From: Novosphingobium malaysiense
GTDB lineage: Bacteria; Pseudomonadota; Alphaproteobacteria; Sphingomonadales; Sphingomonadaceae
Length of the DNA: 64,000 nt
Direction of reading: 5' to 3'
Assembly: GCF_000802225.1 (NCBI RefSeq)
Contig: NZ_JTDI01000001.1
Span: 62,001-126,000, forward strand
Shown here: positions 37,185 through 46,093 of the stretch, one piece after another
Position numbering within the stretch: position 1 is the stretch's first letter
How the letters are laid out: the number at the start of each line of letters is the position of its first letter
Made by a program: the position numbers and the translations under genes
Notes under the pieces: model-generated
The model's database searches: none
What the model saw: only the letters and a program-made list of their open reading frames with translations
Told to the model about the DNA's origin: nothing

Positions 37185-38045
37185 ATGCAGGCAGGGCACC
37201 TCCTCTCCGTCGGCGCGACGCTGGGTGAAGGGCCGGCATGGATCGACGGCGCGCTGTGGTTCGTCGATATCAAGCAAGACACGATCTTCCGCTTCGATCC
37301 GGCAACCAAGGATCTCCGGAAATGGCAAGCGCCGGACCATGTCGGATGGATCCTGCCTTCTGCAAACACCGGCCTTATCGCGAGCCTGAAAACGGGACCC
37401 TGCCGCTTCCTCCCGGACACCGGCGCCTTCGAACCCATAGCGCAGGTCCAGCCGGACCTGCCCGACAACCGCCTGAACGACGCGGGCATCGATGGCCAGG
37501 GGCGGATCTGGTTCGGGACCATGGATAATCTCGAGCAAAGCGAGACCGGCCGGATCTTCCTGCTCGACAAGGGCACCGTAATGCCGACGAACCTGGCCCC
37601 GGTGGCGATCACCAATGGCCCGGCCATCTCGCCGGACGGCACCAGGCTCTACCATGTCGATACGCTCGGCAGGAAAGTGATCCGGTACATGATCTCGGCC
37701 GAGGGCACTCCGGATGCAGGAGACCTCTTCCTGCAATTCAGCGGCGACGAAGGCCACCCGGATGGCGCAATCTGCGATGCGGAAGGCGGCGTGTGGATCG
37801 GTTTCTTCGGCGGCAGCGCAGCGCGTCGCTTCAGCCCCGAAGGCGCGCTGACTCATGAAGTGAACTTCCCGGTCAGCAATGTCACCAAGATCGCCTTGGG
37901 CGGGACGGACGGCCACACCGCCTTTGCGACGACGGCACGGCAAGGGCTTTCGGACGAGGAGTGCGCACGACAGCCGCTCGCTGGCGACATTTTCACCTTC
38001 CGCGTAGAAGTGCCCGCCTCGCCGGAGCGCCGCGCAAATACCTGA
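37185..38045 (+). CDS. xylC: Xylonolactonase, SMP-30/gluconolactonase family (XylC-like)
   Basis: A 286-residue six-bladed propeller with ATLGEGPAW (metal-binding Glu), NRLNDAGIDGQGRIWFGTM (Asn/Asp ligands), ITNGPAISPDG and HVDT. It opens xylonolactone to xylonate. Start ATG 37185 is 5 bases after xylB with GAAGG before it. It resembles Caulobacter XylC in motif order. The next enzyme, xylonate dehydratase, is not in this operon. Confidence 0.87.
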   Translation: MQAGHLLSVGATLGEGPAWIDGALWFVDIKQDTIFRFDPATKDLRKWQAPDHVGWILPSANTGLIASLKTGPCRFLPDTGAFEPIAQVQPDLPDNRLNDAGIDGQGRIWFGTMDNLEQSETGRIFLLDKGTVMPTNLAPVAITNGPAISPDGTRLYHVDTLGRKVIRYMISAEGTPDAGDLFLQFSGDEGHPDGAICDAEGGVWIGFFGGSAARRFSPEGALTHEVNFPVSNVTKIALGGTDGHTAFATTARQGLSDEECARQPLAGDIFTFRVEVPASPERRANT

Positions 38046-38105
38046 ATCACATTGGTCCGGCGTGCAAAACAACAAGGCACGGATCGCAGGGAAAGGATCG
38101 TCTCA

Positions 38106-39509
38106 ATGGATAGAGTCGGATTGAACAAGCGCCTCATCGCGCTCGTGGTCGCGGTTGCGACGATCGGCGGCTTCATGTTCGGCTATGATTCGGGCGTCAT
38201 CAACGGCACCCAGAATGGCCTTGAAGCAGCCTTCAATCTTGGCAGCCTGGGCATCGGCATCAATGTGGGCGCCATTCTCGTCGGCTCCTCGATCGGCGCC
38301 TTCATCGCGGGGCGCCTTTCGGACATGATCGGCCGGCGCGGCACGATGATGCTGGCGGCAATCCTCTTTCTGTTTTCCGCCGTGCTGGCAGGCGCGGCGG
38401 GATCTTCGGCCTTGTTCATCGTGGCACGCATCATCGGTGGCCTGGGCGTCGGTGCCGCCAGCGTGACTTCGCCGGTCTACATTTCCGAGATGACCCCGGC
38501 CCATCTGCGCGGCCGCCTTTCCAGCATGCAGCAGGTGATGATCATTACCGGCCTCACCGGGGCCTTCGTTGCCAACTTCGTGCTCGCACGCTGGGCCGGC
38601 GGCTCGACGGCGACGCTCTGGTTCGGCTTTCCTGCATGGCGCTGGATGTTCTGGCTGCAGGCCATTCCCGCCGCCCTCTACTTCATCGCCTTGCTCTCGA
38701 TACCGGAAAGCCCCCGCTACCTTGTCGCGCGCGGGCACGAAGCCCATGCGCACGCCGTGCTGGTTCGCCTGTTCGGGGAAACCGAGGCGAACCGCAAGGT
38801 CGCCGAAATCCGCGCTTCGCTTGCCGCCGATCACCATCGTCCGCGTCTGTCCGACCTTATCGACAAACAGACCGGCAAGATCCGCCCCATTCTGTGGGTG
38901 GGTATCGGCATCGCCGTGTTCCAGCAATTGGTCGGCATCAACGTCGTCTTCTACTACGGCGCGACGCTGTGGCAGGCCGTCGGTTTCACCGAGGACTATG
39001 CGCTCCAGACCAATATCCTGTCGGGCGCGCTTTCCATCGGTGCGTGCATCGCGACCATCGCCCTGATCGACAAGATTGGCCGCAAACCGCTGCTCCTGAT
39101 CGGTTCCGCGGGCATGGCCGTGTCTCTCGCACTGGTGGCCTGGGCCTTCTCCACCGCGGTGACCGGTCCCGAGGGCGGGCTCGTGCTGCCCGGCAATTCC
39201 GGCCTCGTCGCGCTGATTTCGGCCAATGTCTACGTCGTGTTCTTCAATCTAAGCTGGGGGCCGGTGATGTGGGTAATGCTGGGCGAAATGTTCCCCAACC
39301 AGATCCGCGGGTCTGCATTGGCGGTGGCGGGTTTCGCCCAGTGGATCGCCAATGCCGCAATCTCGGTGAGCTTTCCCAGCATGGCCGAAAAGCCCGGTCT
39401 TGCCATCACGTACGTGCTCTACGCCACGGCAGCGGCGGTCTCCTTCTTCTTCGTGCGCGCAACGGTGCAGGAGACGCGGGGCCGCGAACTGGAAGATATG
39501 CAGGGATGA
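38106..39509 (+). CDS. Sugar porter of the MFS (XylE/GLUT type)
   Basis: A 467-residue protein with twelve hydrophobic segments and the sugar porter signatures: FGYDSGVINGTQ, GRLSDMIGRRG, PESPRYLV, QQLVGINVVFYYG, DKIGRKPLL and the final PETRG-like QETRG. It is a proton-coupled monosaccharide importer; its place between xylC and a mutarotase argues for D-xylose, though galactose or glucose released from xyloglucan is possible. ATG at 38106 follows AAAGGA; its stop overlaps the mutarotase start. Confidence 0.9.
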   Translation: MDRVGLNKRLIALVVAVATIGGFMFGYDSGVINGTQNGLEAAFNLGSLGIGINVGAILVGSSIGAFIAGRLSDMIGRRGTMMLAAILFLFSAVLAGAAGSSALFIVARIIGGLGVGAASVTSPVYISEMTPAHLRGRLSSMQQVMIITGLTGAFVANFVLARWAGGSTATLWFGFPAWRWMFWLQAIPAALYFIALLSIPESPRYLVARGHEAHAHAVLVRLFGETEANRKVAEIRASLAADHHRPRLSDLIDKQTGKIRPILWVGIGIAVFQQLVGINVVFYYGATLWQAVGFTEDYALQTNILSGALSIGACIATIALIDKIGRKPLLLIGSAGMAVSLALVAWAFSTAVTGPEGGLVLPGNSGLVALISANVYVVFFNLSWGPVMWVMLGEMFPNQIRGSALAVAGFAQWIANAAISVSFPSMAEKPGLAITYVLYATAAAVSFFFVRATVQETRGRELEDMQG

Positions 39510-40339
39510 AAATCGCTGCGGGAGACTGGCAACTCGAACTCGACCCGCATTGCGGCGGCATGGTTCGGGCGCTGACCCGGGAGGGGCGCAATATCCTGCG
39601 CCCCATGCCGCCGGGCAGCAGCGAGCCGTTCGAAAGTGCCTGTTTCCCGCTGGCGCCCTACGTCAACCGGATTGCCTATGGCCGTTTCGACTGGGAGGGA
39701 ACGACGCACCGCCTGGCGCCCAACCATGCCGGGCAGAAGCATCCGTTGCACGGCACGGCGTGGCTTGGCGCTTGGACGGTCGAGACCCAAGAGGCGCACA
39801 GTGTTACTCAGCGGTATTGTCATGAAACCGGCCCGGATTGGGATTGGTCCTTCACCCTGCGACAGACGCTCACGCTGACGGAGCAAGGTTTGGAAGCGCG
39901 TCTCGATATGAAGAATACCGACGAGCACGCCATGCCGGTCAGCCTCGGCTTTCATCCATGGTTTTGCCGCCGGGCAGTCATAGCCATCGCATTTGAAGCC
40001 GGTGCGGTGTGGCTGGTCGACGATGACATGCTCCCGACAGAATCGGCGCCTCCCGACACTCTGGGCGACTGGAGCCGCGGCGCGGCCATCGAACGGTCCG
40101 ATCTGGTCGATCACTGCTATGCCGACTGGAAGGGCGCCTGCACGATCGCGCGTACCGACGGCGACATCGTGCTGGAAGGGAACAACACACCCTTCCTCCA
40201 TCTTTACGTGCCGCCCGGGAAGGACTTTTTCTGCGCCGAGCCGCAAAACGCGATGCCCAACGCCGTCAATCTCACGCCTCCTGCCCCGCTCGCCCCGGGC
40301 CAGTCCACGGGCATTGCCATGCGCATCCGCAGCGCGTGA
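39506..40339 (+). CDS. Aldose 1-epimerase (mutarotase family)
   Basis: A 277-residue galactose-mutarotase-fold protein. Marks: ACFPLAPYVNRI, HPLHG, GFHPWFC (catalytic His) and AEPQNAMPN (catalytic Glu). It interconverts alpha and beta anomers, useful because alpha-xylosidase and beta-galactosidase release opposite anomers while the dehydrogenase prefers one. The ATG overlaps the transporter stop (ATGA). Last gene of the xylose operon. Confidence 0.86.
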   Translation: MKIAAGDWQLELDPHCGGMVRALTREGRNILRPMPPGSSEPFESACFPLAPYVNRIAYGRFDWEGTTHRLAPNHAGQKHPLHGTAWLGAWTVETQEAHSVTQRYCHETGPDWDWSFTLRQTLTLTEQGLEARLDMKNTDEHAMPVSLGFHPWFCRRAVIAIAFEAGAVWLVDDDMLPTESAPPDTLGDWSRGAAIERSDLVDHCYADWKGACTIARTDGDIVLEGNNTPFLHLYVPPGKDFFCAEPQNAMPNAVNLTPPAPLAPGQSTGIAMRIRSA

Positions 40340-40364
40340 AACGCCTCGACGGCAGCTGCAGCGC

Positions 40365-41453
40365 TCAGCCTGGAACGCGCAGCGCGGGCCTTCGGCGGGG
40401 CGCCGCGTCCGATTGTCGGCGTACCAACTTGTAATCCACCATGATCCTTTGCGCGCTCATCTCGCCCTTGCGCTTGCTGCGTAGCAGCGTCACGAGCAGT
40501 TTCACCGCGCGTCGGCTCATTTCCGCAATGGGCTGATGGATCGTCGTCAGTTCAGGCCAGATCGTCGTTGCCAGAGCCACATCGTCGAAGCCGCAGACGG
40601 TCAGGTCTCCCGGCACATCCATGCCGCGACGGTGGGCGATTGCGACGGTGGCCGCGGCCATATCGTCGTTGCTGGCGAATATCGCCGATGGCGCATCGTC
40701 CAGCGACAAAAGGATTTCGGCGGCGTCCAGCCCGGACCGGTAGGTGAAGTACCCCTGGCGCACGAGCGCTTCATCGAAGGGTATGCCCGCCTGCACAAGC
40801 GCTTCTCGATACCCTTCCAGCCGCTCGCCGCTTGCGGAAAGGTCGGGATGGCCGACGATAAACCCGATCCGCTGATGGCCGAGGCCGATAAGATGCGCCG
40901 TCATTTCCCGCGCCGCGCTGCGGTCGTCGATCGTAATTGCCGCAACACCTTCGCGCGGCCGCGCCGTCGCCACCGCGACCGTGGGAACCCCTGAATCTTC
41001 CAGGACCTTCATCACTTCGGGCACTTCGTTGAGCGGCGGCGGCAGGATCACCCCGTCAACCCCGCCGGCAATCATGCGTTCGGCTGCGCGGGCAAGATCG
41101 GCGCCGTCTTCCACCTTCTGGACAATCAGTTGCACGTCGGACCGCCCGGCCTCCTCGAGGCTTCCGACAATGAAAGCGCTGAGAAACGCTTCGGACGGGT
41201 TGGAATAGAGCAGCCCGAGCCGGATCTGGGCGGCACCTGCCAAACTGCGTGCAGCGCGGTTCGGCGCATAGTTGAGCTGGGCTATGGCTGCATTGACGGC
41301 GTCGCGGGTCGACTGACGAACTTTGGGTTCGGAATTGATGACCCGCGAGACCGTCATCATCGATACGCCCGCGAGCGCCGCTACGTCGGCTATAGTGGGA
41401 GCCCCGGTTTGACGGGACTTCGCATTTCGGCGTTTACGCTCACTATCAGACAT
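40365..41453 (-). CDS. LacI-family transcriptional regulator of the xyloglucan/xylose locus
   Basis: A 362-residue repressor: N-terminal HTH and hinge (TIADVAALAGVSMMTVSRV, then NRAARSLAG) and a periplasmic-binding-like sugar domain (about 75-345; IGFIVGHPDLSASGERLEG, FASNDDMAAA). It is convergent with the xylose operon and divergent from the GH3 gene. LacI-type operator sites lie before GH3, before xylX/GH74 and before the TonB receptor gene, so it probably represses all three and is relieved by xylose or a xyloglucan oligosaccharide (inferred). Confidence 0.88.
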   Translation of the reverse strand: MSDSERKRRNAKSRQTGAPTIADVAALAGVSMMTVSRVINSEPKVRQSTRDAVNAAIAQLNYAPNRAARSLAGAAQIRLGLLYSNPSEAFLSAFIVGSLEEAGRSDVQLIVQKVEDGADLARAAERMIAGGVDGVILPPPLNEVPEVMKVLEDSGVPTVAVATARPREGVAAITIDDRSAAREMTAHLIGLGHQRIGFIVGHPDLSASGERLEGYREALVQAGIPFDEALVRQGYFTYRSGLDAAEILLSLDDAPSAIFASNDDMAAATVAIAHRRGMDVPGDLTVCGFDDVALATTIWPELTTIHQPIAEMSRRAVKLLVTLLRSKRKGEMSAQRIMVDYKLVRRQSDAAPRRRPALRVPG

Positions 41454-41519
41454 ATCGGCACTCTAGCAGGACTTCAAAAAAGGCAAAACGCCTTCCCGAT
41501 GCTATGGCCGGATCATTTA

Positions 41520-41533
41520 TGGTAGCGCAATCA
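41520..41533. promoter_or_regulatory. LacI-type operator TGGTAGCGCAATCA before GH3
   Basis: Matches the perfect palindrome TGATAGCGCTATCA of 46039-46052 at 12 of 14 positions, with the central AGCGC kept. It is in the 126-base divergent gap between the lacI-type gene and the GH3 gene, 46 bases before the GH3 start. Confidence 0.6.
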
Positions 41534-41579
41534 TTTTTGATGCCTTAGGGTCCCGGCAAAGGGAAAGAACGAGGATGTG

Positions 41580-44012
41580 ATGAGGCGTTTTCACCGTGTA
41601 ATGCAGGCTGCCGTCATGGTCTCCTGCGCGTCCATGGCCATGGCACAGGGCCAAGAGCCGACCGCCGCTCCAGCGCCGACTGCCGTGCATCCCGAACGTT
41701 GGCCGGCGGCACAAAGCCCCGGGCTTGTCGATGCCAGGAACGAAGCGCGCATCACTGCGATCATGGCGCGCATGAGCCTGCGTGAAAAAATCGGCCAGAT
41801 GATCCAGGCGGATACCGCCTCGATCACTCCCGAAGATCTCAGGACCTATCCGCTGGGCTCGATCCTGGCCGGCGGCAATTCGCCTCCGCTCGGTGCACCG
41901 GACCGCTCGCCCGCGGCAGCATGGGTCGCCACGGCGCAGGCCTTCAACGCCGTCGCCACGGAGAAACGCGAAGGCCACGAGCCGGTCCCCATCATGTTCG
42001 GCATCGATGCCGTGCACGGCAACAGCAACGTGGTGGGTGCGACGATCTTCCCGCACAACAGCGGCCTCGGTGCGATGCACGACCCGGCACTGATGCGCGA
42101 GATCGGCAAGGCCACGGCCGCCGAAACCGCGGCATCGGGCATCGACTGGGCTTTCGGCCCCACGCTCGCCGTGCCGCAGGACGACCGCTGGGGGCGCGCC
42201 TACGAAGGCTATTCGGAAGACCCTGCCCTCGTGGCGGCCTATGCGGGGCCGATGGTCGAAGGGCTCCAGGGCAAGCCCGGCAGCCAAACGACCGTACAGG
42301 CCGGCCACGTCGCCGCCAGCGTCAAGCATTTCCTGGGCGATGGCGGCACGGCGGGCGGCATCGACCAAGGCGACACCCGTGTGGATGAGGACACACTGAT
42401 CCGCATCCATGACGCCGGGTACCCCAAGGCCGTGAACGCCGGGACAATGACGGTCATGGCCTCGTTCTCGAGCTGGAACGGCGTGAAGATGCACGGCAAC
42501 AAGGCGCTGCTGACCGATGTGCTCAAGGGCCGCATGGGCTTCGACGGCTTCGTCGTGGGCGACTGGAACGGTCATGGCCAGATTCCCGGCTGCACCAACA
42601 CCGATTGCCCCGCAACCTTCAACGCCGGCCTGGACATGGCAATGGCGCCCGACAGCTGGAAGGGCCTGTTCGAATCGACTCTCGCCGCCGCGAAATCGGG
42701 CGAGATCCCGATGGCACGCATCGACGATGCCGTGCGCCGCATCCTGCGCGTAAAGATGAAACTGGGCCTGTTCGATCCCGCCCGCCCCTATGAACACAGA
42801 CCGCAGGAAATGGGATCTGTCGCGCACCGCGCCATCGCCCGCCAGGCCGTGCGCGAGAGCCTTGTCCTGCTCAAGAACGAAGGTGTGTTGCCGATCAAGC
42901 CCAGCGCGACCGTCCTCGTCGCCGGCGACGCAGCGGATGATATCGGCCGGCAGGCCGGGGGATGGACCCTGTCGTGGCAGGGCGATGGCAACACCAATGC
43001 CGATTTTCCCGGCGCGACGTCGATCTATGCCGGAATTGCCCGTGCGGTTAAGAAGGCCGGCGGCAAGGCAATCCTTTCTCCGGAGGGCAGCTTCGCGCAG
43101 AAGCCCGACGTCGCGGTCGTCGTATTCGGCGAGGAGCCTTACGCCGAACTGCGCGGAGACGTGCGGACACTCGAGTTTCAGCCCGGCCACAAGAAAGCGT
43201 TGGCCCTGCTCAAGAAACTCAAGGCTGCGGGCGTACCCACGGTGTCGGTTTTCCTTTCGGGCCGCCCGCTCTGGGTCAATCCCGAGCTCAACCAGTCGGA
43301 TGCCTTCGTCGCGGCCTGGTTTCCCGGTTCCGAAGGCGAAGGCGTGGCCGACGTTCTCGTGGGTGGCCAGACCGACTTTCACGGTACGCTCTCGTTCAGC
43401 TGGCCCAAGACGGCCGGCCAGTTCACCCTCAACAAGGGCGCTGCGGGGTACGACCCGCTGTTTCCGCTCGGCTACGGCCTGACTTATGCGACAGGCGGCC
43501 ACGTAGGCCCGCTCGCCGAAGAACCGGGCATCGACGCCAGCGATTCCAATTCAAGCACCTTCATCGAAGAGGGCATCGTCGCCAAGCCGTTCCAGATCAA
43601 GGCCGACGCCGGTGTCAGCCACCGCCTTGTCGACAGCGCTGACAGGCAGGAAGGCGCCATCCGGTTCGCGTTCACCAGTGCCGGCAAGGCGTCCATTCTC
43701 GGCCCCAATCTAACACTCGAACGCGAATCCAACGCGGACATGAATGTGGAGGTGACCTACCGCGTCGATGCCCAGGCTCAGGCGCCCGTCACTCTCGCAC
43801 TGGGTTCCGGAGCGGTGCGGATCGACAAGTCACTGGCCGACCAGGGCCAATGGGCGAAGTTGCGTATTCCGCTCAAGTGCTTTGCCGAGCATGGCACCTA
43901 CCTCGGCGGCATCAGCCAGCCCTTCACGCTGAGCGCCGACGCGCCTTTCACCATCACCATCTCGGACATGCACCTCGCCACGGACCCGGCCGGTGCCGTG
44001 TGCCCCCAGTAA
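41580..44012 (+). CDS. GH3 beta-glucosidase / 1,4-beta-D-glucan glucohydrolase (ExoP-like)
   Basis: An 810-residue secreted enzyme with a signal peptide (MQAAVMVSCASMAMAQ). Domains: TIM barrel (KIGQMIQADT, GSILAGGNS, KHFLGDGGT), nucleophile Asp in VVGDWNGHGQ, an alpha/beta sandwich (LVLLKNEGVLP, WTLSWQGDGN) and a C-terminal beta-sandwich (about 660-810) as in marine ExoP. It would trim the glucan backbone after the side chains are gone. Start ATG 41580, with GAGGA before it; GTG at 41577 is equivalent. First in an operon with two esterases. Confidence 0.9.
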   Translation: MRRFHRVMQAAVMVSCASMAMAQGQEPTAAPAPTAVHPERWPAAQSPGLVDARNEARITAIMARMSLREKIGQMIQADTASITPEDLRTYPLGSILAGGNSPPLGAPDRSPAAAWVATAQAFNAVATEKREGHEPVPIMFGIDAVHGNSNVVGATIFPHNSGLGAMHDPALMREIGKATAAETAASGIDWAFGPTLAVPQDDRWGRAYEGYSEDPALVAAYAGPMVEGLQGKPGSQTTVQAGHVAASVKHFLGDGGTAGGIDQGDTRVDEDTLIRIHDAGYPKAVNAGTMTVMASFSSWNGVKMHGNKALLTDVLKGRMGFDGFVVGDWNGHGQIPGCTNTDCPATFNAGLDMAMAPDSWKGLFESTLAAAKSGEIPMARIDDAVRRILRVKMKLGLFDPARPYEHRPQEMGSVAHRAIARQAVRESLVLLKNEGVLPIKPSATVLVAGDAADDIGRQAGGWTLSWQGDGNTNADFPGATSIYAGIARAVKKAGGKAILSPEGSFAQKPDVAVVVFGEEPYAELRGDVRTLEFQPGHKKALALLKKLKAAGVPTVSVFLSGRPLWVNPELNQSDAFVAAWFPGSEGEGVADVLVGGQTDFHGTLSFSWPKTAGQFTLNKGAAGYDPLFPLGYGLTYATGGHVGPLAEEPGIDASDSNSSTFIEEGIVAKPFQIKADAGVSHRLVDSADRQEGAIRFAFTSAGKASILGPNLTLERESNADMNVEVTYRVDAQAQAPVTLALGSGAVRIDKSLADQGQWAKLRIPLKCFAEHGTYLGGISQPFTLSADAPFTITISDMHLATDPAGAVCPQ

Positions 44013-44025
44013 GGAGACCACCGCG

Positions 44026-45024
44026 ATGACCGACACGCCATCGACCTCCCGCCGCGCCCTGCTCGGCGGTATCGCCGCCGCCGGGCTTGCGGCCACGATC
44101 TCCTCTGGCAAGGCCACAGCAGGTCCGACTTCCATAAAGTACTCGGGCCCGTCGATTCCGCTCTGGCCGGGCACGCCCCCGGGGGCACCGGCCGCTTTGC
44201 CGGTGCGCAAGGTCGCCCAGCAAAGCAAGGACGCGGCTTTCGACGACCGCTGGATAACCGGCGTGGCTGCGCCCTCGCTCGAAGTTCGCCGCCCGGCGTA
44301 CCGCGACGGTTCGGCGGTGATCCTGCTGCCGGGCGGCGGCTACGGATTCCTGGCGTGGGACAACGAAGGCGAAGAGCAAGCCCGCTGGCTGACCGAGCGC
44401 GGCGTGACATGCTTCATCCTCTCCTACCGCCTTCCCGGCGAGGGGTGGGCCAATCGTGCGACCGTTCCGCTGCAGGATGCCCAGCGCGCCATGCGGATAG
44501 TGCGCTCGCGCGCCGACGAATTCGGAATCGATCCCAAGCGCATTGCCGTGCTGGGCTTCTCCGCCGGCGGGCACCTTTCCGGCAGCATCGCCACGCGTTT
44601 CGACGAAAAGGTCTACGTCCCCGTCGATGCGGCGGACACGGTTTCGGCCCGGCCCGACCTGGCCGGCATGATCTATCCGGTGGTCAGCCTCGCGCAGCCT
44701 TTCACCCACGGCGGATCGCGCGACAATCTGCTCGGCGAAAATGCCAGCGAAGCGCTGCGGCAGGCCGGATCGGTGGAGACCCGCGTAACCGACCAGACGC
44801 CACCCGTCTTTCTCACCGCGTCCAGCGACGACGGCCTCGTGCCGATCGCCAACAGCCTGGCCATGTACGATGCCATGCTGGCCCGGCAGCGGCCCGCGGA
44901 ATTTCACGGCTTCGACAAGGGCGGCCACGGTTTCGGTGCGCGTCTGCCTGACGACGTCCCTGCCCATGCCTGGCCGGATCTTTTCCATGCCTATGGCAAG
45001 CGGCACGGGGTCTTTGCGGCATGA
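44026..45024 (+). CDS. Alpha/beta-hydrolase esterase, Tat-exported (acetylesterase-like)
   Basis: A 332-residue protein with a twin-arginine signal (TSRRALLGGIAAAG). Hydrolase marks: oxyanion LLPGGGYGF, nucleophile Ser in GFSAGGH, Asp in SSDDGLVP and His in GGHGFGA, as in the BD-FAE / XynB-associated acetylesterase group. It probably removes acetyl groups from xyloglucan galactose or xylan. An AAGGAGA site precedes the ATG, 13 bases after the GH3 stop; it overlaps the next esterase gene (ATGA). Confidence 0.86.
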   Translation: MTDTPSTSRRALLGGIAAAGLAATISSGKATAGPTSIKYSGPSIPLWPGTPPGAPAALPVRKVAQQSKDAAFDDRWITGVAAPSLEVRRPAYRDGSAVILLPGGGYGFLAWDNEGEEQARWLTERGVTCFILSYRLPGEGWANRATVPLQDAQRAMRIVRSRADEFGIDPKRIAVLGFSAGGHLSGSIATRFDEKVYVPVDAADTVSARPDLAGMIYPVVSLAQPFTHGGSRDNLLGENASEALRQAGSVETRVTDQTPPVFLTASSDDGLVPIANSLAMYDAMLARQRPAEFHGFDKGGHGFGARLPDDVPAHAWPDLFHAYGKRHGVFAA

Positions 45025-45815
45025 AGCGCCTCGCTCTGCTGCTACCCGCCGCTGCCCTGCTGATCGCCGCGGGGGAGCCCCATCACTACCAGTCGAGCCC
45101 CGAACGCCGTACGGTCGAGGACACGCGCGACTGGGGCCCGTGGGCAGGTCCGTTCCGGGAAAAGCTGGTCCCGTCGATGATGCAGGACTTCGGCGAGAAA
45201 TACCTCTATGCGCCGGCCAATGCTGCCCTGCCCCCGCCGGCCAAGGGGGAAAAGCGCGTGGTCTTCATGGGCGATTCGATCACCGATTTGTGGAATCTGG
45301 CGCAATACTTTCCCGGCAAGCCCTACATCAACCGGGGCATCGGCGCCCAGGTCACGGCACAGATGCTGGTCCGCTTCGAACAGGACGTCGTCGCCCTCCA
45401 ACCGAGCGCCGTAGTGATTCTGGGCGGTGTCAACGACGTATCCGGCTTCCTGCAGGTCGAAAGCGCCGAGGGCATCGTTTCCAATATCGAGGCCATGGCC
45501 GACATAGCCGACCGCCACGGCATCAAGGTGGTGCTATGCTCGATCCTGCCCGTCACCAACACGCCCACCGTCGATTATAACATTCGCGAACGCAAACCTG
45601 CCGAACTGCGGCTGATCAACCGACAACTGGAAGCTCTGGCCAGGGCCCGTGGCTACGCCTACGCCAATTACGCCCCTGCCCTGGCCAACGAAAAGGGCCT
45701 CATGCGCCTGGAATTCACCAAGGACGGCGTGCACCCGCTCCCGGCCGGATATGCCCGCATGGCCCCAATCGTCGAATCGGCTATTGGGGCTGCATTCGCA
45801 AGCGATCGCCCCTAA
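45021..45815 (+). CDS. SGNH/GDSL-family esterase, secreted
   Basis: A 264-residue protein with signal peptide (ALLLPAAALLIAAG) and the four SGNH blocks: GDSITD (Ser), NRGIGAQ (Gly), ILGGVNDV (Asn), DGVHPL (Asp-His). Such enzymes deacetylate plant polysaccharides. Two unrelated esterases in one operon with a beta-glucosidase point to an acetylated substrate. Overlaps the preceding gene. Confidence 0.86.
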   Translation: MKRLALLLPAAALLIAAGEPHHYQSSPERRTVEDTRDWGPWAGPFREKLVPSMMQDFGEKYLYAPANAALPPPAKGEKRVVFMGDSITDLWNLAQYFPGKPYINRGIGAQVTAQMLVRFEQDVVALQPSAVVILGGVNDVSGFLQVESAEGIVSNIEAMADIADRHGIKVVLCSILPVTNTPTVDYNIRERKPAELRLINRQLEALARARGYAYANYAPALANEKGLMRLEFTKDGVHPLPAGYARMAPIVESAIGAAFASDRP

Positions 45816-45926
45816 CACGCACGACCAGCCTGTCGCCGAACGCCCCCACAGAGATCCTCCATTTGCCCGAAAAGTGCCGTCTCACCGGGGCTTACCCGAA
45901 CTTTCCGAGCACAATTGCCAGACAAA

Positions 45927-45940
45927 TGTTAGCGGTATAT
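45927..45940. promoter_or_regulatory. Weak LacI-operator-like site TGTTAGCGGTATAT
   Basis: Matches TGATAGCGCTATCA at 10 of 14 positions. It is 112 bases upstream of the perfect palindrome in the same promoter region, a spacing that could allow looping. A 7-bp inverted repeat CTGTTGC/GCAACAG (45946-45983) lies just after it. Confidence 0.35.
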
Positions 45941-46038
45941 TTTTGCTGTTGCGCCCCCGTCACAGCAGTGTTAGGAGCAACAGCCACAGACGGACCGATA
46001 TCAAAAGGATCGGAAAAACGTCTACGCACGACATAAAG

Positions 46039-46052
46039 TGATAGCGCTATCA
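46039..46052. promoter_or_regulatory. Perfect LacI-type operator TGATAGCGCTATCA before TonB receptor gene
   Basis: A 14-bp perfect palindrome with the central CG step typical of LacI-family operators, 41 bases before the receptor gene start. It is the best match in the window and the reference for the related sites at 35204-35232, 41520 and 45927. Confidence 0.75.
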
Positions 46053-46093
46053 TTTAATTGCGCAATATCACTTGGGACAGGAGGGGACTGATA

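Noticed and set aside
41517..43502. Minus-strand open frame of 661 codons opposite GH3
   Set aside because: Antisense shadow of the GH3 gene; no family motif and no ribosome site.
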